40,997 nucleotides of DNA from Thermoplasmata archaeon (GTDB taxonomy: Archaea > Thermoplasmatota > Thermoplasmata > Thermoplasmatales > Thermoplasmataceae). How positions within the stretch are numbered: the stretch's first letter is position 1; each line of letters starts with the position of its first letter. The DNA lies in assembly GCA_021819225.1 (NCBI GenBank), contig JAKARU010000001.1, positions 1-40,997 of the forward strand. The letters run 5' to 3'. The translations under genes and the position numbers were made by a program. Under the pieces are notes generated by a model. It was given only the letters and a program-made list of their open reading frames with translations. It searched no databases and was not told the DNA's origin. This document shows positions 1 through 8,052 of this stretch, piece by piece.

Positions 1-1257
1 TTCAAGTTCCCGTTCAGGTATGGTCTTATGCTTATTGCCATTGTTAAGGATCTGCGCTTTCTTGTCCCTGAATATCTGCTTTAACCTTTCCAGAAGTTCG
101 TCCCTCTCAAAGCCCATGAGTTCCTCTCTTTCCTTGTCTGTCAGGTTCATGCCGTATGCAGTCTCAAGGATCATTAATGCTGTCTCCTTCATTGTGTTGT
201 TTGTTATCTTAGCTACGTCCTCTTCCTTAATGCCGTGTTCTTCAGTCTCCAGATACCTTCCCGCTTTGGCGTACTGAACTCTCATGTCATCGATAACAGT
301 TTCAGGAAGAATACCGTGGTTTAGGGTATATTCATGTTCCATATCACCCGTATGGCCCATCCAGAATACTCTATAATCCCTCTTGAGTCCTGTCTTGCTC
401 TCGGCTTGAAGTAGTTGAGTATCAAAATACTTCCTAAGGACATAGGGCCTTTGGATTAATCCCGATCTCCTTATGGTATTTCTTATTAGGTCCCCTATGT
501 TTGTAGTCGCTATGAATGGCACAGACTCCCTTATGGCCTTCTTTGATGGGGTTATAATTGGAGAATCTGCTCTTATTTGCTCGCCATCCTTCATGCGCTC
601 TTCGAGATATAATTTAAGATACCTTGCTCCTTCCTCGCCAATGAATGAGAAATACTCATTATCTTTCTTAGACAGTTCAGATCGTACTACCAATCTGACT
701 GGCACCTTTGTAAATGACACGGTCCCCTCTTTTATCTCCATATCAGGAATATCAGATACCCTTAGGCCATCAGATCCGGTATAATTTCCAAGAACCTGAG
801 GCCTTACACCCGAAAAAGCCATTATGGCGCATGCTAATCTTTCCCTTGAATCGCCTGCGAGGAATATATTCTTAAGCTCATCCTGAGTAGGAACTCTCTC
901 ATTCTTCAGGGATGGCCTTGCGTTGGTCCCTTTTATCTTTACCTTCCTTGTTACAGGAACGCCATGGAAAGCGTACCATGATCTGACTGGCTTAATGAGT
1001 GCTTGAAGGTATGAACCCGATCTTTCTTTCCCGTCATGATTTCTGAATGCACCTATAAAATCCACAAGGAGATCATTCCTTTCCTTGTCGCTGAGATTAA
1101 GAAGCTCCCCCGGCGACTTCTTTATAAATTCGCAGAAAAGGCCGAGCCTCCTGATACTCGTGTCTGCCGTTATTTGTGAGCCTTCCTTTATGTTGTTATA
1201 CCATCGCCTTACATCTGGATCCTTCAAAAGGTCGAAGTGTCTTCGCTTTCCTGTCAT
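1..1257 (-). CDS. Tyrosine recombinase / site-specific integrase (3' end outside window)
   Basis: Translating the minus strand from the ATG at 1257 gives 419 residues with no stop before the window edge, so the C-terminus is missing. The parts of a tyrosine recombinase are in order: SGVRPQVL near residue 150 (first catalytic Arg), VLRKYFDTQ near 274 (box II Arg), then MGHTGDMEHEYT near 300-311, where the His and the final Tyr fit the HxxH/Tyr end of the active site. The first 130 residues fit an N-terminal SAM-like DNA-binding domain. Such enzymes cut and rejoin DNA to integrate or excise plasmids and proviruses. An AT-rich TATA-like stretch (about 1276-1290) lies some 25 bases before the ATG. 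It sits beside a dead transposase and a toxin-antitoxin pair, so it may mark the edge of an integrated element, but no att site can be seen. Confidence 0.85.
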   Translation of the reverse strand, partial: MTGKRRHFDLLKDPDVRRWYNNIKEGSQITADTSIRRLGLFCEFIKKSPGELLNLSDKERNDLLVDFIGAFRNHDGKERSGSYLQALIKPVRSWYAFHGVPVTRKVKIKGTNARPSLKNERVPTQDELKNIFLAGDSRERLACAIMAFSGVRPQVLGNYTGSDGLRVSDIPDMEIKEGTVSFTKVPVRLVVRSELSKKDNEYFSFIGEEGARYLKLYLEERMKDGEQIRADSPIITPSKKAIRESVPFIATTNIGDLIRNTIRRSGLIQRPYVLRKYFDTQLLQAESKTGLKRDYRVFWMGHTGDMEHEYTLNHGILPETVIDDMRVQYAKAGRYLETEEHGIKEEDVAKITNNTMKETALMILETAYGMNLTDKEREELMGFERDELLERLKQIFRDKKAQILNNGNKHKTIPERELE

Positions 1258-1429
1258 ACTTGGACAAACGCAGTTTATTAATAAATTTTTTCAACCTATA
1301 CCCAATAAGAATTAAATCCCACCGAGCCCGTATGAATATTGGTTTTTTTAAGGTTTCACACATATAAAATAAGAACGGAAATAGACCTAATTTTTTGTTA
1401 AAAACGATACTTTTTGTAGCAACATAAGC

Positions 1430-1446
1430 TAATTATCTATCTTTTT
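1430..1446 (+). repeat. Possible left inverted repeat of the decayed transposon
   Basis: TAATTATCTATCTTTTT matches the reverse complement of 2781-2797 at 13 of 17 positions, and the two copies bracket the transposase remnant. The right copy begins at its stop codon. The sequence is so AT-rich that chance is a real alternative. No target-site duplication was found. Confidence 0.22.
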
Positions 1447-1470
1447 AACTGAGATTATACACTACGTTTT

Positions 1471-2782
1471 TGTAAGAAAACTCAAGACAAAACCGGAACC
1501 TATCTTGCCAAGGTACACAATAAGAGGGCGGAGGGAAATGTGAAACAGGAATTCATAAGATATGTAAGCAAAGAGATAAACAACTACGTGGTGCGGAAAG
1601 TGCCGTCTGATGATGTGAGAGCAATATAGGTTCGCAGATCACTGGACGTTGAGATCGTTCACAGGATATCATCCAGTCTGGGAATAAACGCCATGATTTC
1701 CAAAGATGTATCCATCATGGTATATTCACAGCTTCTTGATCGCCCTGCAATAAACCGGATGCCTGAATATCAGCTGGAGACAGAGATACTGAGGTATCTT
1801 GACATTGAGAGTGCTGATACCGTTGATCTTTATAAATCACTGCAGGAAATAAACGATATGGATTTCTAGGCCATGGAGGAAAAGCTAGCATCTATATTCC
1901 TTGGCATAGAGAAGGATAGACGATCCGTAATAATAGACGTGACTAACACATACTTCATAGGGGATTCCATTGATCCGAGAACGAGAAAGGGAAAGGAGGG
2001 CAGAATAAAGAAGCCTATACAGATAGCTCTCGTTGTGACGGGAAAGAGAGTTTTCCCGCTATTCCATCGCAATATACCTGGGCAATGTTTCCAACAGATC
2101 CATCATGGACGATATTGTAAAGGATCTATGGTTCAAGGATTATACTGCAATTATCATAGATTGGGAAGTGTCACATCTAAAGAGAATAAAATCCATGATT
2201 GAACTGGAATTCACCATGATCAGAGGTCTAACGAAAATACCAGACCTGAAAAGGGATCATCGACGGAATCTACAGAACACAAAGGTATACTGCACCGAGG
2301 TCACTTTCCTTTCTGGCAGGCTTGTCGTCGTATATAACCAAGCCATGGAATCCCTGAAGAAGGATCATTATTATGAACATTCTTCAAATGAGGATATAGC
2401 GAAATATCTTGGGTATTCCCTAATATTCCACAATTGGGATCTCGGCATTGACAATGTCCTAAGAAAATACTATGACAAGGATTCCGTGGAGAGGGTATTC
2501 AAGCAGATGAAAGGCGTTCTTGACCTGAGACCTGTGAGGGTGTTGCTGAAGCCCTATATCGAGGGTCATGTGAAGATATGCTATCCAGCATATTCCATAC
2601 TCAGTTCTCTTTCTTACATACTGGAGACGAAGGGAATATAAGGACCGGAGGCCATCGACACAATGAGAACCTGTTACATGGTATATCTGGAGGATCAGAA
2701 GAGTCAGATCAAATGGGAATCAATGGTTGCCCTGTCGGTAGTACAGAAGCAAATCTTAGATGTAGTGATCAAAAATACATAA
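1471..2782 (+). pseudogene. Decayed DDE transposase (IS1634/IS4-like)
   Basis: One transposase reading can be followed through four breaks. Protein-like sequence starts near 1471 (TGTYLAKVHNKRAEG...) with no clear start codon. In-frame TAG codons interrupt it at 1627-1629 and 1867-1869. One extra base near 2083 (after CCTGGG) shifts the frame: removing it restores PGNVSNRSIMDDI. A TAA at 2639-2641 precedes a plausible C-terminus ending at 2780-2782. The catalytic triad is still readable: D in IIDVTNTYF, D in AIIIDWEVS, E in DSVERVFKQMKG. The GKEGR...PIQIALVV stretch is typical of IS1634/IS4-type DDE transposases. The copy cannot make an active protein, although its catalytic residues have not yet drifted, so the decay looks fairly recent. 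Confidence 0.82.
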
Positions 2783-2797
2783 AAAGTTGAGTAATTA
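2781..2797 (+). repeat. Possible right inverted repeat of the decayed transposon
   Basis: AAAAAGTTGAGTAATTA, overlapping the last base pair of the transposase stop, is the imperfect inverted partner of 1430-1446 (13 of 17 matches). Weak because of AT richness. Confidence 0.22.
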
Positions 2798-3108
2798 ACC
2801 GATCTTAGGTCAAAAGATCATTCATGCATATGCGTATGGTACCCACTCCCTCAGATCGTTCGATCGAGGGAAGCCTTGAAAACGTAAGGCTACCTCTTAC
2901 CCCCCTCGGATCTATAGATATAGGATAACTTCAAAGATGTGCTTGACGGATGACCATCATGGGGTGGCTGCCTTAGATTTCTGTACCTTTTCTAACTGTG
3001 AAGCGAAACAGAACTACCTACTCAATCCTATTATCTCTGTGCGACATTTATCTTTTTATTCGGAATCATTAAATATAACCTTTGATTAGCTGAATCGAGG
3101 CTGATTTA
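2783..3108. other. Gene-free stretch with two tandem hairpins
   Basis: No convincing gene lies here. Two adjacent stem-loops occur at 2848-2870 (CCCTC-A-GATC, loop GTTC, GATC-GAGGG) and 2872-2891 (AGCCTT, 8-base loop, AAGGCT). A C-rich single-stranded segment follows. No T-tract follows either hairpin, so a simple terminator is not obvious. The last 40 bases hold the promoter of the next operon (TATA-like ATTAAATATAAC, about 3067-3078). Confidence 0.5.
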
Positions 3109-3672
3109 ATGATAAGCGGAAAAGACCTTGTAGAATATATCATAGGTCATTTCGACCAGGTGAAGGCGAAGCAGCTTCAGAAACTGGCATATTTAACCGA
3201 ACTGGATTATATGAAAAAACATGGTGAAAGATTGAGTGATCTGGAGTTCAAGAGGTATTATTTTGGTCCCTATTCGGAAGGAATAACGGAGATAAAAGAA
3301 GAGGATGAAAATATAGTTACTACATCCAATACTATCTATAACGCAAAATTTTCAAGGTTAATAAGCAAAGATGGCCAAGAGAATAGGATAGAACAATCTA
3401 TTAAGGAAGAGATAGACCATATTCTATCCAAATATGAAGGCCTGAGCGGGGCTGAACTTGAGAAATTGGCAGATGAAACCGAGCCCTTCATCGATACCGA
3501 GGAACTTGAAGAAAAGATCGATCTGGATGGTTATGCAGACCACTATAAAGTTTTGCTGAGCGAAGACTTGTGGACAAAGGCTATAAAAATGGGAGATGAA
3601 AAGAAAAAGGAAGGGGCTGGAAAAAGAAAGATACTAAAAAGTGATTCCGAAATAGATCTTTTATTTTTTTGA
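3109..3672 (+). CDS. Panacea-domain (DUF4065) antitoxin-like protein
   Basis: This 187-residue protein begins with the characteristic Panacea/DUF4065 sequence: KAKQLQKLAYLTELDYMKKHG (about residues 19-39), then LEFKRYYFGPYS and an acidic helix-rich C-terminal half. Proteins of this fold (SocA- and GepA-related) are antitoxins that pair with many unrelated toxins. The stop codon is 6 bases before a RelE/ParE-like toxin gene, the usual antitoxin-first order, so the likely role is to neutralise that protein. A TATA-like box about 33-40 bases upstream should drive both genes. No separate DNA-binding domain is evident, so autoregulation is unproven. The lysine-rich C-terminus (residues 160-187) may be the toxin-contacting tail, which is a guess. 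Confidence 0.8.
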   Translation: MISGKDLVEYIIGHFDQVKAKQLQKLAYLTELDYMKKHGERLSDLEFKRYYFGPYSEGITEIKEEDENIVTTSNTIYNAKFSRLISKDGQENRIEQSIKEEIDHILSKYEGLSGAELEKLADETEPFIDTEELEEKIDLDGYADHYKVLLSEDLWTKAIKMGDEKKKEGAGKRKILKSDSEIDLLFF

Positions 3673-3678
3673 GTTCTT

Positions 3679-3954
3679 ATGACATGCAGCGAGTATTATG
3701 TTGACATAAGCGGTATCGAAACCGAATTAAAGAAGGTCAAGGACAATGGAATTAAGGATCAGATTATTAAAAAGATAAAGAAAGTGAAGGCTAACCCAAC
3801 AATAGGAGAGAAGAAGAAATATAACCTTAAAGATGAATACGTTGTCAAAGTCAACCATCAAAGGATGGTGATATTTTACCACATAGAAGAAGACTGCATC
3901 ATTGTCTTTGATCTTTTTGAGAGACACGACCAGGGCTATAGAAATACCTTTTAA
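3679..3954 (+). CDS. RelE/ParE-superfamily toxin
   Basis: The 91-residue product has the length and layout of a RelE/ParE toxin: two N-terminal helices (KVKDNGIKDQIIKKIKKVK), a YNLKDEYVVKVNHQRMVIFY strand pair, then IIVFDLFERHDQGYR. The Arg in the HQRMVIFYH strand and the terminal R/H-rich segment fit the active surface of ribosome-dependent RNases of the RelE/YoeB type. Which target it hits (mRNA on the ribosome, or gyrase for ParE-like members) cannot be told. It is co-transcribed with the preceding Panacea antitoxin across a 6-base gap. The call is firm as to family and inferential as to activity. Confidence 0.78.
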   Translation: MTCSEYYVDISGIETELKKVKDNGIKDQIIKKIKKVKANPTIGEKKKYNLKDEYVVKVNHQRMVIFYHIEEDCIIVFDLFERHDQGYRNTF

Positions 3955-4780
3955 AATCTAATAGACAAACTGACAGAATGTAATATTACATCTGTATTAC
4001 AAATATGGAATATTGGGGTAATAAACGATGAAAGAATGAAAATGTAAAGCGGCATCGGCTGCCCTCCTATTGTTATATATATGATTCGATAGGGGGTCCC
4101 CTTATCTTACCAAATTGCGATCTTATGGGTAATTATCGAAAGAACACAGAAAGGATTACAGAAAGAAACCACGCAGATTCCGATGTTTCTCCCGAAACCT
4201 TTGGTAGCATGGTATACTATACATGTAAAAAAAGCCATAATTCAGGAGTGGCATGTTTTGATGTTGGCTCTCCTATTATTATATACAGATGATTCAAAAA
4301 GGATTTCATGGCCGGAGTTCGTGCCACTTTAAATACCGGAGTTGAAAAAATACATCGAATCATTCTCTCGACAAAGGATAAATTTCATGAAACATAAAAA
4401 GATGACTCCTAAGAACAATCTAAGGAGGCTGTGAATAATGGAAGAGTTTGAGAAGGGGGATATGTGTGAAATTGAAATGTGGACAATGAATATTTCATAG
4501 AATGTCATGCTAAATAAACATAGATAGTCCCTGAAAACCAGAGCATATCAAGAAATAGATATACCATGAACGTGATCTGGAACAGGATATGAAAACAGTA
4601 AAGATACTAAGGTTTCAACAGAATATGGAAACAGATTAAGATGATTTGCGTTTAAAGCATAAGGGTATGACAATGGGATAGATGATTGAATAACCGCAAT
4701 AAATGGGGGATAGATAGTAAGAATATCTTCCATTTGCTTGGAAATATTTTTAAAGGTACGAAGCATACAGATGCGGTTGC
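3955..4780. other. Gene-poor stretch with decayed sequence
   Basis: About 0.8 kb with no believable full gene on either strand. An imperfect repeat occurs twice: 4064-4087 and 4270-4295 share CTCCTATT, TTATATA and GATTC. A strong Shine-Dalgarno (AAGGAGG, about 4422-4428) precedes an ATG at 4438 that opens a 20-codon frame ending at 4500. Just after its MCEI, another frame reads NVDNEYFIECHAK, so this may be a frameshifted small Cys-containing protein; that is tentative. The stretch looks like accessory debris between the toxin-antitoxin pair and the core gene for S17e. Confidence 0.4.
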
Positions 4781-5014
4781 ATGGGAAGTATAAGATCACA
4801 ATACGTAAAGAAAATCGCAATAGATCTGGTTAATACAAGACCTGATATTTTTTCAGAGAATTTCCATAAGAATAAGGAAATCGTAATAAAAGTTGTAGAA
4901 GGAGCATCCAAGAGGGATATGAATCTCATAACTGGATACTGCACAAGATATGTAATCAAGAAGAGGAACAGAGCAGCGAAAGAAGCTGAATTTACAGGAC
5001 AGACTGTAGAATAA
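4781..5014 (+). CDS. rps17e: 30S ribosomal protein S17e
   Basis: The 77-residue product starts MGSIRSQYVKKIAIDLV and continues with the archaeal/eukaryal S17e pattern: an N-terminal basic segment, the DIFSENFHKNKEIV stretch, and TGYCTRYVIKKRNR near residue 50-64. S17e is a small-subunit ribosomal protein absent from bacteria. Archaeal versions are usually 60-80 residues, so this is full length. An AT-rich TATA-like box (ATATTTTTAAAGG, about 4744-4756) lies some 28-35 bases upstream. The gene stands alone as the first core gene after the mobile region. A long minus-strand frame over it is a shadow. Confidence 0.9.
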   Translation: MGSIRSQYVKKIAIDLVNTRPDIFSENFHKNKEIVIKVVEGASKRDMNLITGYCTRYVIKKRNRAAKEAEFTGQTVE

Positions 5015-5030
5015 GTAAGCATGCGGCTAT

Positions 5031-5068
5031 GACGTTAGCCTTTAAACGCCAGCCTGGCTGATAACGTC
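5031..5068. promoter_or_regulatory. Nested inverted repeat upstream of the Ehr-like operon
   Basis: GACGTTA (5031-5037) pairs with TAACGTC (5062-5068). Between them GCC can pair with GGC, and CAGCC-T-GGCTG (5050-5060) forms a competing inner hairpin. The structure sits between the S17e stop and the first gene of the membrane-complex operon, whose ATG is at 5097 with GGAG about 10 bases before it. It could end the S17e transcript, act in the leader of the operon, or be an operator. The sequence alone does not decide. Confidence 0.4.
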
Positions 5069-5096
5069 TATCTTTAGATTTGGAGTATTGGGATAG

Positions 5097-6047
5097 ATGG
5101 GATATTTAATTTGGGAAACATTCATTCAGGTTGCAGGAGTTTTCTTATTAGCACCACTCGTTGCAGGAATTTATGAAAATTTAAAGGCAAAAACGGAATT
5201 CAGACGTGGTCCAAGCATCTTCCAGCCTTATTATGACCTTGCAAAGTATTTAAGAAAGGAGAATTCCTACACTATTGAATCAGCCCTTGTTTATAGATGG
5301 GCACCGATCGTTTCTTTCTCTGTCCTATTCACAATTTCGTTCGTGATTCCTGTCATTCTTCCGTTTCCTACCATGTTTGCACCGATGGTTGACTTCTTAG
5401 GTGGAGCTATGCTCTTTACTCTCTCCTCAGTAATATTGATCTTGGGAGCGATTGCCTCAAACAACAATCTGGCCATAATGGGTGCGTCAAGATCAGCTTC
5501 GTTTTCTGCACTCGCAGAGCCGACACTGATCCTTGTCTTCTTCTCAGTGGCATTAGAAACAGGGACTGACAATCCTTATATTACTGCATCCTTCGTTAGT
5601 TCTGGTTCCTCTATCTACCTTTCACTTACGCATCTTCTATCCAGCGTTGCATTTTTCATGATATTCATCTTCGAAACCGGAAAGCTTCCTGTTGAGAGTT
5701 CTGGTCTTTCTGAGATGGGAATGATCGATGAGGGCAGGAGTTATGAATATGGGGGAAGAAATTTATTCTTTATTAAATATGGTGGATATGTAAAACAGTT
5801 CCTACTTGGTTCAGTTCTACTGAACGTCTTCATTTTCCCCTGGTTCATGCAAACAGGTCTTGCCGGATCGGTAATGGATGTATTTATAATGATTGGGAAA
5901 TGGATAATTCTGATACTAATTCTCGTGTTCATGGAACAGGTTCTTGCCAAGGTCAGGCTGTTCAAGATCGCTGATTTTCTTGCGATCTCATTCACCATGT
6001 CAATTCTTGCACTGGTAATGTTTATACTTGGAGGTTTTGCGCTGTGA
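5097..6047 (+). CDS. Hydrogenase-4-like membrane subunit HyfC (NuoH family)
   Basis: The 316-residue protein is an eight-helix membrane subunit of the NuoH/HycD/HyfC family, which forms the channel joining the peripheral redox arm to the antiporter-like arm. Family marks are visible: YENLKAKTEFRRGPSIFQPYYDLAKY (about residues 26-51, the loop facing the quinone-type cavity), FETGKLPVESSGLSEMGMIDE (about 197-217, with the conserved Glu/Pro), and EQVLAKVRLFKIADFL near the C-terminus. It is the first gene of six. Its stop codon overlaps the start of the next gene by 4 bases (GTGA). Its role is presumably ion translocation coupled to electron transfer. Confidence 0.88.
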   Translation: MGYLIWETFIQVAGVFLLAPLVAGIYENLKAKTEFRRGPSIFQPYYDLAKYLRKENSYTIESALVYRWAPIVSFSVLFTISFVIPVILPFPTMFAPMVDFLGGAMLFTLSSVILILGAIASNNNLAIMGASRSASFSALAEPTLILVFFSVALETGTDNPYITASFVSSGSSIYLSLTHLLSSVAFFMIFIFETGKLPVESSGLSEMGMIDEGRSYEYGGRNLFFIKYGGYVKQFLLGSVLLNVFIFPWFMQTGLAGSVMDVFIMIGKWIILILILVFMEQVLAKVRLFKIADFLAISFTMSILALVMFILGGFAL

Positions 6048-6700
6048 CGACATTGAATGAGTTTCTCGATTTCCTTGCCGCCCTGATGCTTCTCATAGCA
6101 ATCTGGGCCCAGGTGGGGAGTTATATGATTTCAAAGATACAGGTGATAGTGGTTCAAACATCCGTTCTTTCAGTATACACACTGATAAGCGGAATATATA
6201 CCCTGAGCCTTGACCTCGTAATACTGGCGATCCTGATCATATTCCTGAGGGGGGTCCTTACGGCAGCTATACTCCTGAGAAAGTTTCCCGCACGTAGCCA
6301 GTTGATTAGGGAACGATCTACAACAGTACCATCGGTAATAATACTGAGCATTGTTATGATAATTGTTACACTTGTGGTATATCAATTTGCAATTTTTCCA
6401 ATAATGGAAACGGCATCAAGCGGAATACTGACGAAAGCAAATCCCCCTGTCACAGCAATAGGTTTTGTCATTGTAATACAGGGGATGCTTCTGATCGCAA
6501 CCAGAAAAAGTAAGGTAAGCCAGTTTACCGGATACATAGAGGTTGAGAATGCAATGATCCTTCTGAGTCTCGGGATTTTTCCACTGCCCCTGATAGTTGA
6601 AATAAGTGTCCTGCTGGATGTTCTGGCCCTTGTAATAGTTTCATCCGTACTGTTATCTGGAAACATGACATCAGAAAGGATAGAGGAGCTGGTTGGATGA
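6044..6700 (+). CDS. Hydrogenase-4-like membrane subunit HyfE (NuoK family)
   Basis: The 218-residue protein has about seven hydrophobic segments and the HyfE layout, in which the second half is NuoK-like (the IEVENAMILLSLGIFPLP region near residue 166-183, with the buried Glu expected in NuoK). The start is GTG at 6044, which overlaps the upstream stop by 4 bases. The ILRGVLTAAILLRKFPARS loop (about 67-85) is basic and should face the cytoplasm. In hydrogenase-4 and formate hydrogenlyase-2 this subunit bridges HyfC and the antiporter-like HyfF. Confidence 0.82.
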   Translation: MTTLNEFLDFLAALMLLIAIWAQVGSYMISKIQVIVVQTSVLSVYTLISGIYTLSLDLVILAILIIFLRGVLTAAILLRKFPARSQLIRERSTTVPSVIILSIVMIIVTLVVYQFAIFPIMETASSGILTKANPPVTAIGFVIVIQGMLLIATRKSKVSQFTGYIEVENAMILLSLGIFPLPLIVEISVLLDVLALVIVSSVLLSGNMTSERIEELVG

Positions 6701-8052
6701 ATATCTATCTTATCATGATATACCTGTTGCTTATATTACCGCCGATTCTATCTATATCATATTTCACAAATCACACCCAGATCGTCTCAATGATCGGTTC
6801 CCTTCTGACCGTATTTCTGTCGGTACTTATATTGTTCATACCACTTTCCGTGTATGCGTACTTTGACATTAACCAGGTAAATAGGGTTCTTATAATTTCT
6901 GTATCCGCAGTCTATTCCATGTCAGTATTCTTTGCATCTACATATCATAAGGGAATAAGCAATCCTGAACATCTCCAGATGCATTATTCACTGATGCACC
7001 TGTTCACCTTCACCATGCTTTTTACCCTTCTGATAAACAATTTTGGCCTCATGTGGATTGGAATTGAGGCAACAACGGCATCCAGTGCTCTTCTCCTGAT
7101 TATTGAAAGGGAGCGAAACCAGATGGAAGCTGCATGGCGTTATGTGCTTATAGTATCAACCGGGTTGACAATAGCACTGATTTCAATCATCCTTCTCTAC
7201 CTTAATTATGATTCACTGGATGCCTCACTCATCATTTCTGGTGGTCACGGTGTATCCCTGTTACTTTCAGTAGCAGGTGTAACCGCATTGATCGGGTTTG
7301 GCACAAAAATCGGCATATTCCCGATGCATACATGGTTGCCCGATGCGCATGGGGAGGCACCTTCGGAGATAAGCGCAATGTTTTCCGGTATTCTTCTGCC
7401 AGTTGCTGCCTATGTACTTTACCGTTTTTACCAGGCGACAGTCACGCCAGTTGTGAGCGAACTCTTCCTGTTTTTTATACTTTTCACTGTTATTTTTGTT
7501 GCCATAATGATGCCCTCACAGAGAAACCTGAAGAGGATGTTTGCATATTCAACAATGGAAAACATGGCTCTCATATTACTTGGACTCATTACCGGAGGTC
7601 TTGCACTGATAGGGGCAATATTGATCATTATAACGCACGCATTCGGGAAATCAGGTGCATTCTTTACATCTGGGAATATCATAAAATCATATGGAACAAA
7701 AGATATGGATCACATCAGTGGTTTGAGGGACAGGATGCCCTCTAGTGCTGCTACGCTTCTCGGTTCATCACTGATAGTTACAGGCGCACCACCTTTTACT
7801 GTTTTTGCAGGTGAACTACTGATATTTTACCAGCTCATAAAAAACGGGAATTACCTGGCGGTTGGAATTATAGCAACATGTTTGCTTGTAATATCCCTGT
7901 CCGTTATTTCAAAGGTCTCAAGGATGATTTTCGATGGGAATGAGAAAGTGGCGGAAATTTCCAGAATAGACATGACCCAGGGGTCGGTAGCAATGATATC
8001 ATTCCTTCTGGGTTTCTCTATTACCGTATTCTTTTTGGGAGGATTGATATGA
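6697..8052 (+). CDS. Antiporter-like subunit HyfF (NuoN/MrpD family)
   Basis: The 451-residue product is a Mrp/NuoN-type ion-translocating subunit with about 13-14 membrane segments. Residues of the proton path are present: the Glu in LMWIGIEATTASS (TM5), the HTWLPDAHGEAPSEISAMFSG signature (TM7-8), and the Lys/His in HAFGKSGAFFTSG further on. This family moves H+ or Na+ as electrons flow through the peripheral arm. The ATG overlaps the previous stop by 4 bases (ATGA), which indicates coupled translation. Confidence 0.88.
   Translation: MNIYLIMIYLLLILPPILSISYFTNHTQIVSMIGSLLTVFLSVLILFIPLSVYAYFDINQVNRVLIISVSAVYSMSVFFASTYHKGISNPEHLQMHYSLMHLFTFTMLFTLLINNFGLMWIGIEATTASSALLLIIERERNQMEAAWRYVLIVSTGLTIALISIILLYLNYDSLDASLIISGGHGVSLLLSVAGVTALIGFGTKIGIFPMHTWLPDAHGEAPSEISAMFSGILLPVAAYVLYRFYQATVTPVVSELFLFFILFTVIFVAIMMPSQRNLKRMFAYSTMENMALILLGLITGGLALIGAILIIITHAFGKSGAFFTSGNIIKSYGTKDMDHISGLRDRMPSSAATLLGSSLIVTGAPPFTVFAGELLIFYQLIKNGNYLAVGIIATCLLVISLSVISKVSRMIFDGNEKVAEISRIDMTQGSVAMISFLLGFSITVFFLGGLI

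Noticed and set aside
1627..1869. In-frame TAG codons read as pyrrolysine
   Set aside because: The same gene also has a TAA and a frameshift, so decay explains it; no Pyl genes are visible.
4548..5022. Minus-strand frames over the S17e region
   Set aside because: They are shadows of the S17e gene and AT-rich flanks, with no recognisable protein pattern.
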